A stretch of 64,000 nucleotides of DNA, from positions 186,001-250,000 of the forward strand of contig NZ_FOFN01000003.1 in assembly GCF_900111025.1 (NCBI RefSeq). The letters run 5' to 3'. The stretch is from Hyunsoonleella jejuensis (GTDB lineage Bacteria > Bacteroidota > Bacteroidia > Flavobacteriales > Flavobacteriaceae). Within the stretch, counting starts at the first letter, position 1. Each line of letters opens with the position of its first letter. A model generated the notes under the pieces. It was not told where the DNA came from. It ran no database searches and worked only from the letters and a program-made list of their open reading frames with translations. Below, in pieces: positions 19,070 through 29,021 of this stretch. Position numbers and translations under genes: made by a program.

Positions 19070-21709
19070 ATGACAAAGGAGCTCAAAGCTTTTTATTATT
19101 TACTGAGTCTTCATTTTTTTGCAATTCCTTTTGTTTATGGTCAAACATTAAGTCATGAGCAGCTTATTACAAATAATGAAATAATAATTGTTGACAGAAC
19201 AGGTGTTTCAAATGATACAGAGACCCCGGTTACTTTTGGTAAGCTTGAATTTTTAAATGCACTTAAGGCAACAGCAGTAAATATTTCGAAAACCGAAGAA
19301 TGGTCTGGATTAAATAACAAAGTGTTTTTGGTTTTAGGGTCTTCACAAGATAGTCTAGTAAAGAGTTTATTGGCTGATAAGTTAAATAGTTTAAAGAATA
19401 AACCCGAAAGTGTATTTTATCAATGGGTTGATGTAGATGCCGGTAAGGCTCTAGTAATAGGAGGTACAGATTTTAAGGGAACAATGTATGCCTTTAATGA
19501 AATATCTGAACAGATAAAAGACAAAGGATTATCTGCTTTGATTAATTTAGAAAACACTTTGGAATTTCCAGATAATAAAGTGCGAGGTTTAGATCGTTTT
19601 ATTAAAGATGAAAACGATGACGAATGGTTCTTTTCTGAAGAATTTTGGCAGTATTATGTCCAACAGCTAGCAAAAAACCGTTTTAACAGGTTAACACTTA
19701 TTACAGGTTATAATGATGGAAAAAAAGAAGACTTCATGATACCTGTTTATCCTTATTTTTTTCAAGTTCCAGGTTTTGAAAACATAGTGCTCAAAAAGAA
19801 TTTAACAAAAACACCTGAGGCATATACGAATCAATTAAGAAGGATAGGAAAGATAAGTCATAATTATGGGCTTGAGTTTGTATTCGGAATTTGGGGCCAT
19901 GGTAGAAGTGAAAGTCTTATCGACGGGTTACCAGAAAACGCAAATCAGTATACTGAATATTGTTCTAAAGGCATGCGAGAATTATTAAAAAGAGTGCCTG
20001 AAATTGATGGTATTCAACTTCGTGTAAATTATGAGTCAGGTGTTGGCGGGTTTGGAAATACCGCAGATGAATTTTGGAAGGAGATAATTTATGCCATAGG
20101 AAAAGCTAATAGCAATAGAAATGGTAATCTGTTTTTAGATATTAGAGCAAAAGGGTTAACTAATAATATACGTAAATGGGCTACTGAAACTAAGATTGAT
20201 TTTACTGTGACAAGTAAATATACATGGGAAGGTGTAGGGCTCCCTTACCATCCATTGCAAATGCGAAAAGCGGAATTAGACTTAATCAATAATTTTGATA
20301 AACGACAACGTTATGGGTATGCCGATTTTTTAAACGAATCGCGCAATTTTGATTTTATTTATCGTTTATGGGGCATTGGTACCACAAGAATGTTCACTTG
20401 GGCAGATCCTGATTATGTAAAACGATTTTCGCATTCTACGAGTTTTGGTGATAGTAAAGGATTTCAAGTTACACCGCCCATGGCTAGAAAAGATAATACG
20501 TGGCCTCTGTTTTCAGATAAATCAATGGTTTATTATCAATGGGAAGACCAACGCTACTGGGCTTGGTATCGATTATTTGGAAGGTTGGGCTATTCCACTA
20601 AAACCAATCCTGAAGTGTGGCAAAGAACGTTTAAAGAACATTACGGTAAAGCGCACCAAAAAATGTCAGACGCATATGCAGCAGCAGGCAAAGTATTGCC
20701 ACTAATTACATCATCTCATCTTACGAATCATCCAGCCAACTATAATTGGGCTGAAATGGATAGTGGTGGCGCTCTTTTTAATGCTCATAATACAAACCCG
20801 CTTCATAAATCAAAAAATAGAACATATCAATCTGCAGAGCCAGGAGACCCTGGAATGTTTTATATAATTAGTGATTATGTGCAGGATGTGCTTAGTAATA
20901 CCATACAGCCTAAGATAACGCCAATTCAATTAGCAGATTACTATAAAAAAATAGCTGATGATATATCAGAAAATATACTATCTATAAAAGAGGAAGATAT
21001 TCCAAATCAATTTCAAAAGGAATACAAAACCAATGTTTTAGATTTAACAATAACATCAGCACTTTCAATGTATCATGCAGAAAAAATTATGGCATCTCTA
21101 AATTATGTGTTTTTTGAAGAAACAAAAAACAAGGAATATTTACATTTAAGTATTCTGCATTTAGAGAAGGCAAAGTTAAGTTGGGGCGCTATTGTAAATG
21201 CCACAAACAAAATTTACCATTCATCTCCACGTTTCTTGCATGACAATGGTACTTGGAAAGATAGGCTAATAGAACTGGAAAAAGACTTAGATAGCCTTAT
21301 TGAAATAAATGGAAATTCTAAACAAATTACATTACAAAATAAAACTCGCGCATTTGGAAAAACCAGTATAACATTTAGTAATGGTTTTGATGCTGTGGTT
21401 CCAAGTGCAATTACGTTAAAAGATTCTTTACAAGTAATTTTTAAAAGTAATAAGTTCGTTAAAGAATCTCAAATCCCTAGAGTACATTATAGAATGGCTG
21501 ATATGACTTTGGGAGTATTTAATAAGCAAAAGATGATTTGGAACGGGAGTAATTATATTGCTCAAATCCCTCTAGAAAATCTTAATCCAGATTATGATTT
21601 ACTTGTTTATTTCACGTGTATTACAACTAACGAAGAGGTTGTTGTATATCCTGGGATATTTAATAAAAAACAGAATGAACCATACTATACTATTGAAATT
21701 GAAGAATAA
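19070..21709 (+). CDS. Unassigned 879-aa secreted protein with GH67/GH115-like architecture
   Basis: Signal peptide ending near PFVYGQ (residue 25). Residues about 30-165 form an alpha/beta domain (VFLVLGSSQDSLV, KALVIGGTDFKGTMYAFNEIS) like the N-terminal domains of GH20, GH67 and GH115 enzymes. A TIM-barrel-like part follows: VRGLDRFIKDENDDEWFFSE, LAKNRFNRLTLITGYN, EIDGIQLRVNYESGVGG, FLDIRAKGLTNNI, SKYTWEGVGLPYHP. The C-terminal third is helical, then beta-rich (about 780-879). Since ulvan carries glucuronic and iduronic acid, a uronidase is a reasonable guess, but I do not recognise a defined family and cannot name catalytic residues with certainty. A sulfatase gene follows 55 bases later and is probably co-transcribed from operator copy 4. 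Confidence 0.6.
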   Translation: MTKELKAFYYLLSLHFFAIPFVYGQTLSHEQLITNNEIIIVDRTGVSNDTETPVTFGKLEFLNALKATAVNISKTEEWSGLNNKVFLVLGSSQDSLVKSLLADKLNSLKNKPESVFYQWVDVDAGKALVIGGTDFKGTMYAFNEISEQIKDKGLSALINLENTLEFPDNKVRGLDRFIKDENDDEWFFSEEFWQYYVQQLAKNRFNRLTLITGYNDGKKEDFMIPVYPYFFQVPGFENIVLKKNLTKTPEAYTNQLRRIGKISHNYGLEFVFGIWGHGRSESLIDGLPENANQYTEYCSKGMRELLKRVPEIDGIQLRVNYESGVGGFGNTADEFWKEIIYAIGKANSNRNGNLFLDIRAKGLTNNIRKWATETKIDFTVTSKYTWEGVGLPYHPLQMRKAELDLINNFDKRQRYGYADFLNESRNFDFIYRLWGIGTTRMFTWADPDYVKRFSHSTSFGDSKGFQVTPPMARKDNTWPLFSDKSMVYYQWEDQRYWAWYRLFGRLGYSTKTNPEVWQRTFKEHYGKAHQKMSDAYAAAGKVLPLITSSHLTNHPANYNWAEMDSGGALFNAHNTNPLHKSKNRTYQSAEPGDPGMFYIISDYVQDVLSNTIQPKITPIQLADYYKKIADDISENILSIKEEDIPNQFQKEYKTNVLDLTITSALSMYHAEKIMASLNYVFFEETKNKEYLHLSILHLEKAKLSWGAIVNATNKIYHSSPRFLHDNGTWKDRLIELEKDLDSLIEINGNSKQITLQNKTRAFGKTSITFSNGFDAVVPSAITLKDSLQVIFKSNKFVKESQIPRVHYRMADMTLGVFNKQKMIWNGSNYIAQIPLENLNPDYDLLVYFTCITTNEEVVVYPGIFNKKQNEPYYTIEIEE

Positions 21710-21764
21710 GTTTATAAAATAGTGTTCATAAATAGAATAATGCTTCAATTGAATACATAAGAAT

Positions 21765-23522
21765 ATGAGAATTTTAAAAATTGCGTTGTTACTGAGTTTG
21801 TTGGTAACAAGCTGCCAAACGAAAAATAAAGAGACGCAAAAAGACGTAGAAACCGTTTTAGAATTACCCGAACGTCCAAATATTTTATGGTTAGTAACAG
21901 AAGATATGGGCGCTTACATTCCGCCGTTTGGAGACTCAACCGTAGTAACGCCAAACTTAAGTAAGTTAGCAAGTGAAGGTGTTGTCTATCCAAACTTATA
22001 TTCTACCTCCGGTGTTTGTGCACCAAGCAGAGCGGCAATAGCTACAGGAATGTACCCATCGAGCATTGGAGCAAATCATATGCGGGTTAATTCGTACACA
22101 AAAGAAAGAGGGCTGCCTGCTTATGAAGCTGTTCCGCCTTCAGAAGTTAAAATGATAAGTGAGTGGATGCGTATGCAAGGTTATTATTGTACCAATAACT
22201 ATAAAACCGATTACCAGTTTAAAGAACCTGTTACCGCTTGGGATGAGAGTAGTCCTTATGCGCACTGGCGCAACAGAAAAGATAATCAGCCGTTCTTTTC
22301 GGTATTTAATTTCACAGAAACGCACGAATCAGGCTTGTTTGAGCCTTATGGCTTTAGAGAAATTGAAACCCGTCATTACTACGCTGGAGATGAAGACTAC
22401 AAATGGAAAAACTTTGGTAAATCCCATGCCAATAATAGAATGAACGAAGAAGACACGCCAAAACATCTTCCGAAGGATACTAAATTTGATATTCCTCCCT
22501 ACTTACCCGATACGGAAAAAACACGTCGCGATATGTGGAAACTCTATAACAATATTGCTGAAATGGATAAGCAAGTAGGCGCTGTGTTAAAGCAGTTAGA
22601 AGATGATGGGTTGCTTGAAAACACCATTATTTTTTTCTATGGAGACCATGGCGGTCCACTACCAAGAGAAAAACGATTGATTTACGATTCTGGGTTAAAT
22701 ACACCCATGATTATTCGTTTTCCGAAAAAACTCCAAGCAGGAACAAAAGATGATCAATTAATAAGTTTTGTCGATTTTGCACCAACCTTATTGTCCTTAA
22801 TCGGTGAAGCGCCAAAACCATACATGCAGGGGCAAGCATTTTTAGGTAAGTATAAAACAAAAGCCCGCGATTATATTCATGCAGCGGCAGACCGTTTTGA
22901 TGCAGAAACCGATGTGATTAGAGCTGTACGAGACAAGCAATTTAAATACATTAGAAATTACCGTCCAGAGCAAGGATATTATCTACCTATTGAGTATAGA
23001 GAACGTATTCCGACAATGCAAGAATTGTTGCGATTGCGTGAAGAAGGTAAATTAAATGAAATTCAAAGCCAATGGTTTAGGGGAAGCAAGCCTCAAGAAG
23101 AATTATTCGACTGTTCGGTGGACCCATACGAATTGAATAATATTGCAAATAACCCTGCATATCAGGACAAAATTAATGAGTTAAGAACTGAAATGGATAA
23201 ATGGCTCAAAGTTATTGGAGATAATCCTAATTTACCTGAAAGGGAATTGATTAAGAAACTCTGGAATGGTAAAACTACACAACCAATAACATCTGCACCT
23301 GTGATTAATAACGATAATGAAAAAATTTCAATAACCTGCGAAACAGAAGGTGCTTCCATTGGGTATAAAATTGTGAAATCTGGAGAAAAAGTACCGCCAT
23401 CTTGGGAGGTGTATCAAAAACCATTAGTATTACCCGAAGGCACAAGATTACAGGTGAAATCGCATCGTATTGGGTTTAAAGCTAGTGCTATAGTTACTTA
23501 TCCCATTATGGCATCTAATTAG
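21765..23522 (+). CDS. S1-family sulfatase lipoprotein
   Basis: 585 residues, lipobox TSC (Cys17). The sulfatase core is complete: PNILWLVTEDMGAYIPPFGD (metal ligands), formylglycine site C85-A-P-S-R89, FFSVFNFTETHE, FFYGDHGGPLPREKR, and the C-terminal FDCSVDPYELNNIA box. Residues about 520-585 form a small added beta domain (ISITCETEGASIGYKI) like the chitobiase C-terminal type. Overall it resembles subfamily S1_8, which also occurs in the Formosa ulvan locus; that subfamily call is tentative. It should remove sulfate from ulvan oligosaccharides in the periplasm. FGly maturation needs a separate activating enzyme, not seen here. Confidence 0.9.
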   Translation: MRILKIALLLSLLVTSCQTKNKETQKDVETVLELPERPNILWLVTEDMGAYIPPFGDSTVVTPNLSKLASEGVVYPNLYSTSGVCAPSRAAIATGMYPSSIGANHMRVNSYTKERGLPAYEAVPPSEVKMISEWMRMQGYYCTNNYKTDYQFKEPVTAWDESSPYAHWRNRKDNQPFFSVFNFTETHESGLFEPYGFREIETRHYYAGDEDYKWKNFGKSHANNRMNEEDTPKHLPKDTKFDIPPYLPDTEKTRRDMWKLYNNIAEMDKQVGAVLKQLEDDGLLENTIIFFYGDHGGPLPREKRLIYDSGLNTPMIIRFPKKLQAGTKDDQLISFVDFAPTLLSLIGEAPKPYMQGQAFLGKYKTKARDYIHAAADRFDAETDVIRAVRDKQFKYIRNYRPEQGYYLPIEYRERIPTMQELLRLREEGKLNEIQSQWFRGSKPQEELFDCSVDPYELNNIANNPAYQDKINELRTEMDKWLKVIGDNPNLPERELIKKLWNGKTTQPITSAPVINNDNEKISITCETEGASIGYKIVKSGEKVPPSWEVYQKPLVLPEGTRLQVKSHRIGFKASAIVTYPIMASN

Positions 23523-23539
23523 GATATTCTTGACTTTTA

Positions 23540-23584
23540 CATGATGCAACAGGATACTTTATTTTAATAATATGACTTATTTCC
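23540..23584 (+). promoter_or_regulatory. Putative PUL operator-promoter, copy 5 (first GH106-like gene)
   Basis: CATGAT at 23540 and CAGGAT at 23550, 10 bp apart. The -7 position (27 bases on, 23577) reads TTATTTCC, the weakest match of the nine; a frame one base later gives TATTTCCA. The gene starts at 23609. Confidence 0.5.
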
Positions 23585-23608
23585 AAGACATAATAATTGT
23601 TCGTTAAT

Positions 23609-26600
23609 ATGAAGTATGTTTTTTCCCTGTTTTTAGTATTGTTTTTAGTTTTTGGTTGTAAAACAGAAAATAATGAGGTAACCAATGCTATTGGAAATTT
23701 AACATTGCAAGAACTAAAGAATGAGTTTAATAACCCATCTAAAAAATACTATCCAGAAACCTGGTTTCATCTAAACGGAAATAATATAAGTAAAGAAGGC
23801 CTAACCTTAGATTTAGAAGCTATAAAAGAAGCTGGTCTTCAAGGAATTCATCTATTTAATAAAGCAGGACGACTATATCCTAATGTAGAACCCATTAAAA
23901 TTTTATCACCCGAATGGGAGGATATGATTCGTCATACGGCTGACGAATGTAAGCGCTTAGGGTTAAAATTCACCATGCAAAATTGTCCAGGTTGGTCTAT
24001 GACGGGCGGCCCATGGGTGCCTGTTGAAGAAGCACAACGTGAAGTTGTAGAAACTGTTTATCATATTTCGGGAAACAAAACATTTGATGAAGTTTTAAAA
24101 ATAGATTCCCTATATAAAACGCCAGATTATGATTATAAAGATATTCAAGTATTGGCATTTCCAACAGTTGAAGGTGACGATTCAGAACCATTTAATCCTT
24201 CAAAAATTGAAACAAATAATACAGTGGTACCTTGGGAAGATATTTTTAACCCTAATTCAAAAATTAATGTAACAAGAACTACAACGCGACTAGATAAACC
24301 TTTAGAAGCGTATAGAGCCAATGGTATTTCAAAAATAAACAATCAAGACGCTTGGGTAAAGGCTACTTTTAATGAAGCAATTACATTACGAACAATCACT
24401 TTACCGCAATCGCGTCATATTATTATGGGCACAGAATACCCTAAACTAGATGTGGCTATTAAGGTTGAAGCATTGATTGGTAATAGATTAACAGCAATTA
24501 CTACTATAAATTTACCAGACGCTAATTGGAATGATAGGAGAAAACATTTAACGCTAGCCATTCCTGAAACTACTTCAAATACATTTGTATTTACATTTGG
24601 GGGTAAACATACAATAGCTCCAGAATTTATCCGACTGAGTTCAAAACCGAAATTTCATAATCATGAAGCAAGAGCAGCAAAAGTATTAAGACGCCTTGAA
24701 AAAAATGTGCAATATGATTATGCTGAAAACACCATAATTTCATCTGAAAATATTATTAATCTTACAGATAAAATGACTTCTGAAGGAAATTTAACTTGGG
24801 AAGTTCCTAATGGAAATTGGACCATCGTGCGTTTTGGGCATATTAATATGCGCTTAACCAATAAACCTGCAGTTCCAGAAGCTACAGGTTGGGAATCCAG
24901 CAAGCTTGATAAAATTGCCATTGAGAATCATTTACGAAACGGGATGATTGGTAATTTAATAAAAGATGGCGGTCCAATTGGTAATGGTAAATTACATGGA
25001 TTACTTATTGATAGTTGGGAAAGTCATGTACCTACTTGGACTATCAATTCTGAGGACATGTTTTTTGAATTTGAAACCCGAAGAGGCTATAGTATGAAAA
25101 CATACTTGCCTACAACTATGGGATATATTGTGGATAGCCCTGAGATAACCACTAAGTTTTTAAGAGACTTAAGACACACCATGGATGAAGTGTTTATTGA
25201 TAATTTCTTTAAACATTTTGCAACAGTAGCGCATGATATGGGGGCTGAAGTATATACCGAAGGTGCAGGAGGCGAAGTGCTGCCCATAGACCCTATGCGT
25301 TATTATGGCGTTAGTGATATACCTATGACAGAGTTTTGGTATCCTAAAGCACCATCTGCTCAAAACGAATATGCTAAACCAATTTACAACGCAGCATCTG
25401 CAACTCACCTTTATAACAAGCCAATGCTTGCTGCAGAAGCTTGTACACAACTTGGTGTAAAATGGAACGAACATCCGTTTTCTGTAAAATATTTAATAGA
25501 CTATAATTTTGCAAAAGGGGTTAATCATTTAGTATTTCATACGTTTTCTCATACACCGCAAACCAATGTTTATCCGGGGTCAAGTTTTGGTGGACATATT
25601 GGGTTTCCATTAGTAAGGCAACAAACTTGGTGGGCTTATATGAACGATTGGACAGAATACTTAAGTAGAAACCAATTTGTATTACAACAAGGTGAATACG
25701 CGGCTGATGTACTTAGGTATTACGGTGATCACTATGAACGCCCACCATTCGATTTAGATTATTTCCCCAAAGGCTATAGGTTTGATTATTTAAATGCTGA
25801 AGTCCTTCAGGAAAAACTAAGTATTAAAAATGGTAAAATTCATGTAAAAGATGGAGGGGACTATCGCGTGATCACATTAAGAGATTCTAAACAAATGTTG
25901 CTGTCTACCGCAAAAAAATTGAAAGATTTAGTGGAAGGTGGTGCTGTAATACTTGGTGACAAACCTTTAGATTCACCAAGTTTAATGGATGATGAAAATG
26001 ATTTAAAAAGTCTTCGTACTATTGCAGATGAACTTTGGGGAGATTCTGAAAGTGGTGTAAAACAAATAGGTAAAGGAAAAGTATATTGGGGGAAAACATT
26101 AGATGAGGTGCTTGAGGCAGAACGTATTGCTCCAGATGTAATTGTACCTGAAGGTTTAGAGATTAATTGGATTCACCGAAAAACTAATGATGCCGATATT
26201 TATTTTGTTGCTTCCAAAATGGATAAACCAGTTGATGTGTCTCTTAGTTTTAATGCAAAAGGCAGTCCTCAAATATGGGATGCTTTTACAGGAATTCAAG
26301 AAGATGCTAAGGTTTGGAAGGCTTTAAGCGATAGAACAAATGTGGCCTTATCATTACCATCAAGCGGATCTGCAATAATTGTTTTTACTAAAGCTGATAA
26401 AACACCATTGGCTTCAAAAGTTGTTTTAGAAGATGAGGTTATTTTAAACGCTGAAATGGGATGGTTTAGAATACTTGATACTGAAAATTTACCAGAAATA
26501 GCATTTAAAGGTGATGAACTTATTACTACGCATTCGGGCGAATACAAGTTTTATCAAGGTAAAGAGGTTATTTCAAAAACTATGGAAGTTCATAAAAGAA

Positions 26601-27064
26601 ATCTTCAGTTAGATTGGACTTTAAGTTTTGAAAAAGGTTGGGAAACTCCTGAAACTTTCGAAATAACAGAATTAAAGTCATTAACTGAATTATCCAATGA
26701 AGCCATAAAGCATTATTCTGGTACAACTACCTACTCAAAATCCATACAAGTAGAAACGGAAGGCAAACCTGTATTTTTAGATTTAGGTAAAGTTGCTAAT
26801 ATTGCAGAGGTATTTTGCAATGGTAAAAAAGTAGGTGTAAAATGGGCGCCGCCATTTGTTTTTGATATTTCCAATGTGATTCAAAAAGGAGTAAATAAAC
26901 TCGAAATTAAAGTGACAAATACTTGGAGAAATCAGCTCATTTTTGATAATTCTCGACCAAAGGATAAAAAGAAAACATGGACTACCAACCCACCTAAGAA
27001 AAATGAAATCGAGTTAGAATCTTCTGGTTTAATTGGACCTGTTGTTTTAAAGCTGATTAATTAA
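23609..27064 (+). CDS. GH106-like alpha-L-rhamnosidase lipoprotein
   Basis: 1151 residues from the ATG at 23609; a TTG four codons earlier is less likely. Lipoprotein signal MKYVFSLFLVLFLVFGC. The GH106 hallmark is seen at about residues 125-136 (NCPGWSMTGGPW), preceded by PETWFHLNGNNISKEGLTLDLEAIKEAGLQGI. Candidate catalytic glutamates lie in LIDSWESH (near 470) and LAAEACTQ (near 609). The C-terminus is a beta-sandwich (FLDLGKVANIAEVFCNGKKVGVKW). GH106 enzymes release alpha-linked L-rhamnose. It stands alone between operator copies 5 and 6. Two paralogues (51419, 54678) and one remnant (60051) lie further on. Other activities are possible in this broad family. Confidence 0.85.
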   Translation: MKYVFSLFLVLFLVFGCKTENNEVTNAIGNLTLQELKNEFNNPSKKYYPETWFHLNGNNISKEGLTLDLEAIKEAGLQGIHLFNKAGRLYPNVEPIKILSPEWEDMIRHTADECKRLGLKFTMQNCPGWSMTGGPWVPVEEAQREVVETVYHISGNKTFDEVLKIDSLYKTPDYDYKDIQVLAFPTVEGDDSEPFNPSKIETNNTVVPWEDIFNPNSKINVTRTTTRLDKPLEAYRANGISKINNQDAWVKATFNEAITLRTITLPQSRHIIMGTEYPKLDVAIKVEALIGNRLTAITTINLPDANWNDRRKHLTLAIPETTSNTFVFTFGGKHTIAPEFIRLSSKPKFHNHEARAAKVLRRLEKNVQYDYAENTIISSENIINLTDKMTSEGNLTWEVPNGNWTIVRFGHINMRLTNKPAVPEATGWESSKLDKIAIENHLRNGMIGNLIKDGGPIGNGKLHGLLIDSWESHVPTWTINSEDMFFEFETRRGYSMKTYLPTTMGYIVDSPEITTKFLRDLRHTMDEVFIDNFFKHFATVAHDMGAEVYTEGAGGEVLPIDPMRYYGVSDIPMTEFWYPKAPSAQNEYAKPIYNAASATHLYNKPMLAAEACTQLGVKWNEHPFSVKYLIDYNFAKGVNHLVFHTFSHTPQTNVYPGSSFGGHIGFPLVRQQTWWAYMNDWTEYLSRNQFVLQQGEYAADVLRYYGDHYERPPFDLDYFPKGYRFDYLNAEVLQEKLSIKNGKIHVKDGGDYRVITLRDSKQMLLSTAKKLKDLVEGGAVILGDKPLDSPSLMDDENDLKSLRTIADELWGDSESGVKQIGKGKVYWGKTLDEVLEAERIAPDVIVPEGLEINWIHRKTNDADIYFVASKMDKPVDVSLSFNAKGSPQIWDAFTGIQEDAKVWKALSDRTNVALSLPSSGSAIIVFTKADKTPLASKVVLEDEVILNAEMGWFRILDTENLPEIAFKGDELITTHSGEYKFYQGKEVISKTMEVHKRNLQLDWTLSFEKGWETPETFEITELKSLTELSNEAIKHYSGTTTYSKSIQVETEGKPVFLDLGKVANIAEVFCNGKKVGVKWAPPFVFDISNVIQKGVNKLEIKVTNTWRNQLIFDNSRPKDKKKTWTTNPPKKNEIELESSGLIGPVVLKLIN

Positions 27065-27141
27065 TAGTCCTGAAATTATGAGAAAAATTCATTAGGTTTT
27101 TATGCTTTTTTTTTTTAAATAGGGCTGGCTTGACTTGAGGT

Positions 27142-27186
27142 CAGCATAGTTCAGGATAGCAATGTTTAGTTTATTAATTAATTTCG
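27142..27186 (+). promoter_or_regulatory. Putative PUL operator-promoter, copy 6 (PL28 ulvan lyase)
   Basis: CAGCAT at 27142 and CAGGAT at 27152, 10 bp apart. TAATTTCG begins at 27179, exactly 27 bases after the second half-site. The lyase starts at 27219, about 30 bases after the -7 element. Confidence 0.7.
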
Positions 27187-27218
27187 AATTCTATAAAATT
27201 GTCTAGGTAATACAACTA

Positions 27219-28787
27219 ATGATGGCTATGAAAAAAAATACTCTCAAATCTTTTATATTTTTCGGTTTTACCCTTTTCTCACTTTTTTTAAAAGCGCAAA
27301 CAGCTCCTGATGAAGATACAAGTACAGATTTAACTTGTCCAGCTTCAGGGGAATTCGAAAACAATAATACTAGAAATGTAGATGTGTCAAACCCTGATAA
27401 TGTTGGGACTGTTGACGATAGAAGTTGCTACTCCGATTACTCAGAAAGTAATGTTTATGGAAAAACTTGGGGCGTTTATAATATTACTGTTGGCTCTAAC
27501 CACTGGGATGCTCCAAACACCTTACAACCCAGAATAGAGCGCTCCTTACCTAGATCTGGTGAAACAGGTGTAGGGAGTTATGCCAGATTTACTGGAACGT
27601 TTAGGATTTTAGAGGTAGGTGATGCTGGCAGTTTTAGTCAAGATGGAACTTATATAGCTCAAGCCAAAGGAAAGCATACAGGTGGAGGTGGTCCGCCAGA
27701 CCCGGCAATTTGTTTGTATTTAGCTAAACCCGTTTATGGCACCGGTATAGATGCAGATAAGCAAGTTGCATTCGATATTTATGCGGAACGTATCTTAGAG
27801 AGGGGCGGATCAGGTAGTGGAAGGGAAGTGGTTTTTTTAAAGCGAGTAAATAAGGATGAGGAAATCGATTTTGAATTAGAGGTAGGTTTTAGAGTAGATC
27901 CAAACGATGCTACAAAAAAAATTCATTATTGTGATGCAGTAATTGGAGGTGACCCTTTTAATTATGAAATTCCTGATCCAGAAAGAGGATTAGAATCTGG
28001 TATTAGGTATGGTGTATATCGCGTTAAAGGAGGTAGGGCACAAATTAGGTGGGCAAATACAACATATCAAAGAGAGGAAGTTGTAGATAATTCTGGTACA
28101 CCGCCTTCTGATAATATTTTTAGGTTAAGAAACCTGGCCACAGGGCAATTTCTAACGGCTGTAGGATCAAGTGCTGAACCAGTTGTAATGACAGACTCAG
28201 GTGAAGCTCAAAACACACATTGGACCTTCGTAGTAAGTGGAGCATATTTTAATATCGATAGTGAAACTGTTGGTATTTTGCGTGCACCAGGTGCTAATTT
28301 TTCTGGAGGTGCATATCGTGTCGTTAGCACTGGAGCAGCAGCTCCATCAAGTGATACAGATAAAACATGGACTATAGAATATAACGACACCGAAGACACT
28401 TATAGATTTGAATCTAGAACTAATGGTAGATATTTGTATCAAGAAGTAGATGGAACCGTAACACATAGTATCGTTCCAGAATCAGATACCAGAAGCGTAT
28501 GGGAAGCTATTCCAACAAGTGTAGCGCTAAGTGTTGATGATAATGAATTTTTGTCATCAACAATAAAAGTTTATCCTAATCCTTCAGCGGATAGATTTAC
28601 CATAGCTTTTAAAAATATGAATGGAGTAAAAGTTAGTATTTATGATATTTTAGGAAAGGTTGTTTATCAAAACTCTACCAGTAATAATAAACTTGAAGTT
28701 GATAATCATTTTGAATCTGGAGTTTATCTTGTTAAGGTTGTTGATGATACCAATAAAGTGTACCACACCAAACTCATAAAGAGATAA
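27219..28787 (+). CDS. PL28 ulvan lyase with ricin-like domain and T9SS sorting tail
   Basis: 522 residues; ATGs at 27219, 27222 and 27228 are all possible, and the last gives the cleanest signal peptide ([24 protein letters not shown]). Residues about 25-285 match PL28 ulvan lyases closely, as I recall them: [78 protein letters not shown] ricin/CBM13-like domain spans about 300-430 and a T9SS type A tail about 440-522 ([14 protein letters not shown] to YHTKLIKR). It is therefore secreted and probably surface-attached, cleaving rhamnose-3-sulfate to glucuronate/iduronate bonds by beta-elimination. This is the key evidence that ulvan is the substrate of the locus. Confidence 0.92.
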   Translation: MMAMKKNTLKSFIFFGFTLFSLFLKAQTAPDEDTSTDLTCPASGEFENNNTRNVDVSNPDNVGTVDDRSCYSDYSESNVYGKTWGVYNITVGSNHWDAPNTLQPRIERSLPRSGETGVGSYARFTGTFRILEVGDAGSFSQDGTYIAQAKGKHTGGGGPPDPAICLYLAKPVYGTGIDADKQVAFDIYAERILERGGSGSGREVVFLKRVNKDEEIDFELEVGFRVDPNDATKKIHYCDAVIGGDPFNYEIPDPERGLESGIRYGVYRVKGGRAQIRWANTTYQREEVVDNSGTPPSDNIFRLRNLATGQFLTAVGSSAEPVVMTDSGEAQNTHWTFVVSGAYFNIDSETVGILRAPGANFSGGAYRVVSTGAAAPSSDTDKTWTIEYNDTEDTYRFESRTNGRYLYQEVDGTVTHSIVPESDTRSVWEAIPTSVALSVDDNEFLSSTIKVYPNPSADRFTIAFKNMNGVKVSIYDILGKVVYQNSTSNNKLEVDNHFESGVYLVKVVDDTNKVYHTKLIKR

Positions 28788-28809
28788 TATACTTTCTACA
28801 ATTTATATT

Positions 28810-28843
28810 AAAAAAGCCAGAAAACGATTTTCTGGCTTTTTTT
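28810..28843 (+). terminator. Rho-independent terminator after the ulvan lyase
   Basis: AAAAAAGCCAGAAAA pairs with TTTTCTGGCTTTTTT around a CGA loop, followed by T residues. It lies 22 bases after the lyase stop, so the lyase is a single-gene unit. Confidence 0.92.
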
Positions 28844-28855
28844 AATGGAATAATA

Positions 28856-28900
28856 CAGGACAAAACAGGACAGATAAATACCTAATTTTAAATACTTTTC
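28856..28900 (+). promoter_or_regulatory. Putative PUL operator-promoter, copy 7 (heparinase-like gene)
   Basis: Perfect pair CAGGAC at 28856 and CAGGAC at 28866, 10 bp apart, with TACTTTTC starting at 28893, exactly 27 bases after the second half-site. The gene starts at 29022, giving a leader of about 115 bases with no visible ORF or strong hairpin. Confidence 0.65.
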
Positions 28901-29021
28901 AAAAGGTAATAAATTATGTGATTTATTAAATATGAAATAAGCCATATCAAGAAGTTGATACCAACCAAAATAATTATTGGCAAATTATATCTGACCAATA
29001 AAAAACAGTAAAATTTAACAG

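Noticed and set aside
20445-20705. A plus-strand ORF inside the 879-aa gene, and many minus-strand ORFs over the large genes.
   Set aside because: They overlap long genes with clear family motifs, lack signals of their own and look like frame shadows.
27106-27118. A T-run after the first GH106-like gene as terminator.
   Set aside because: No stem precedes the T-run.
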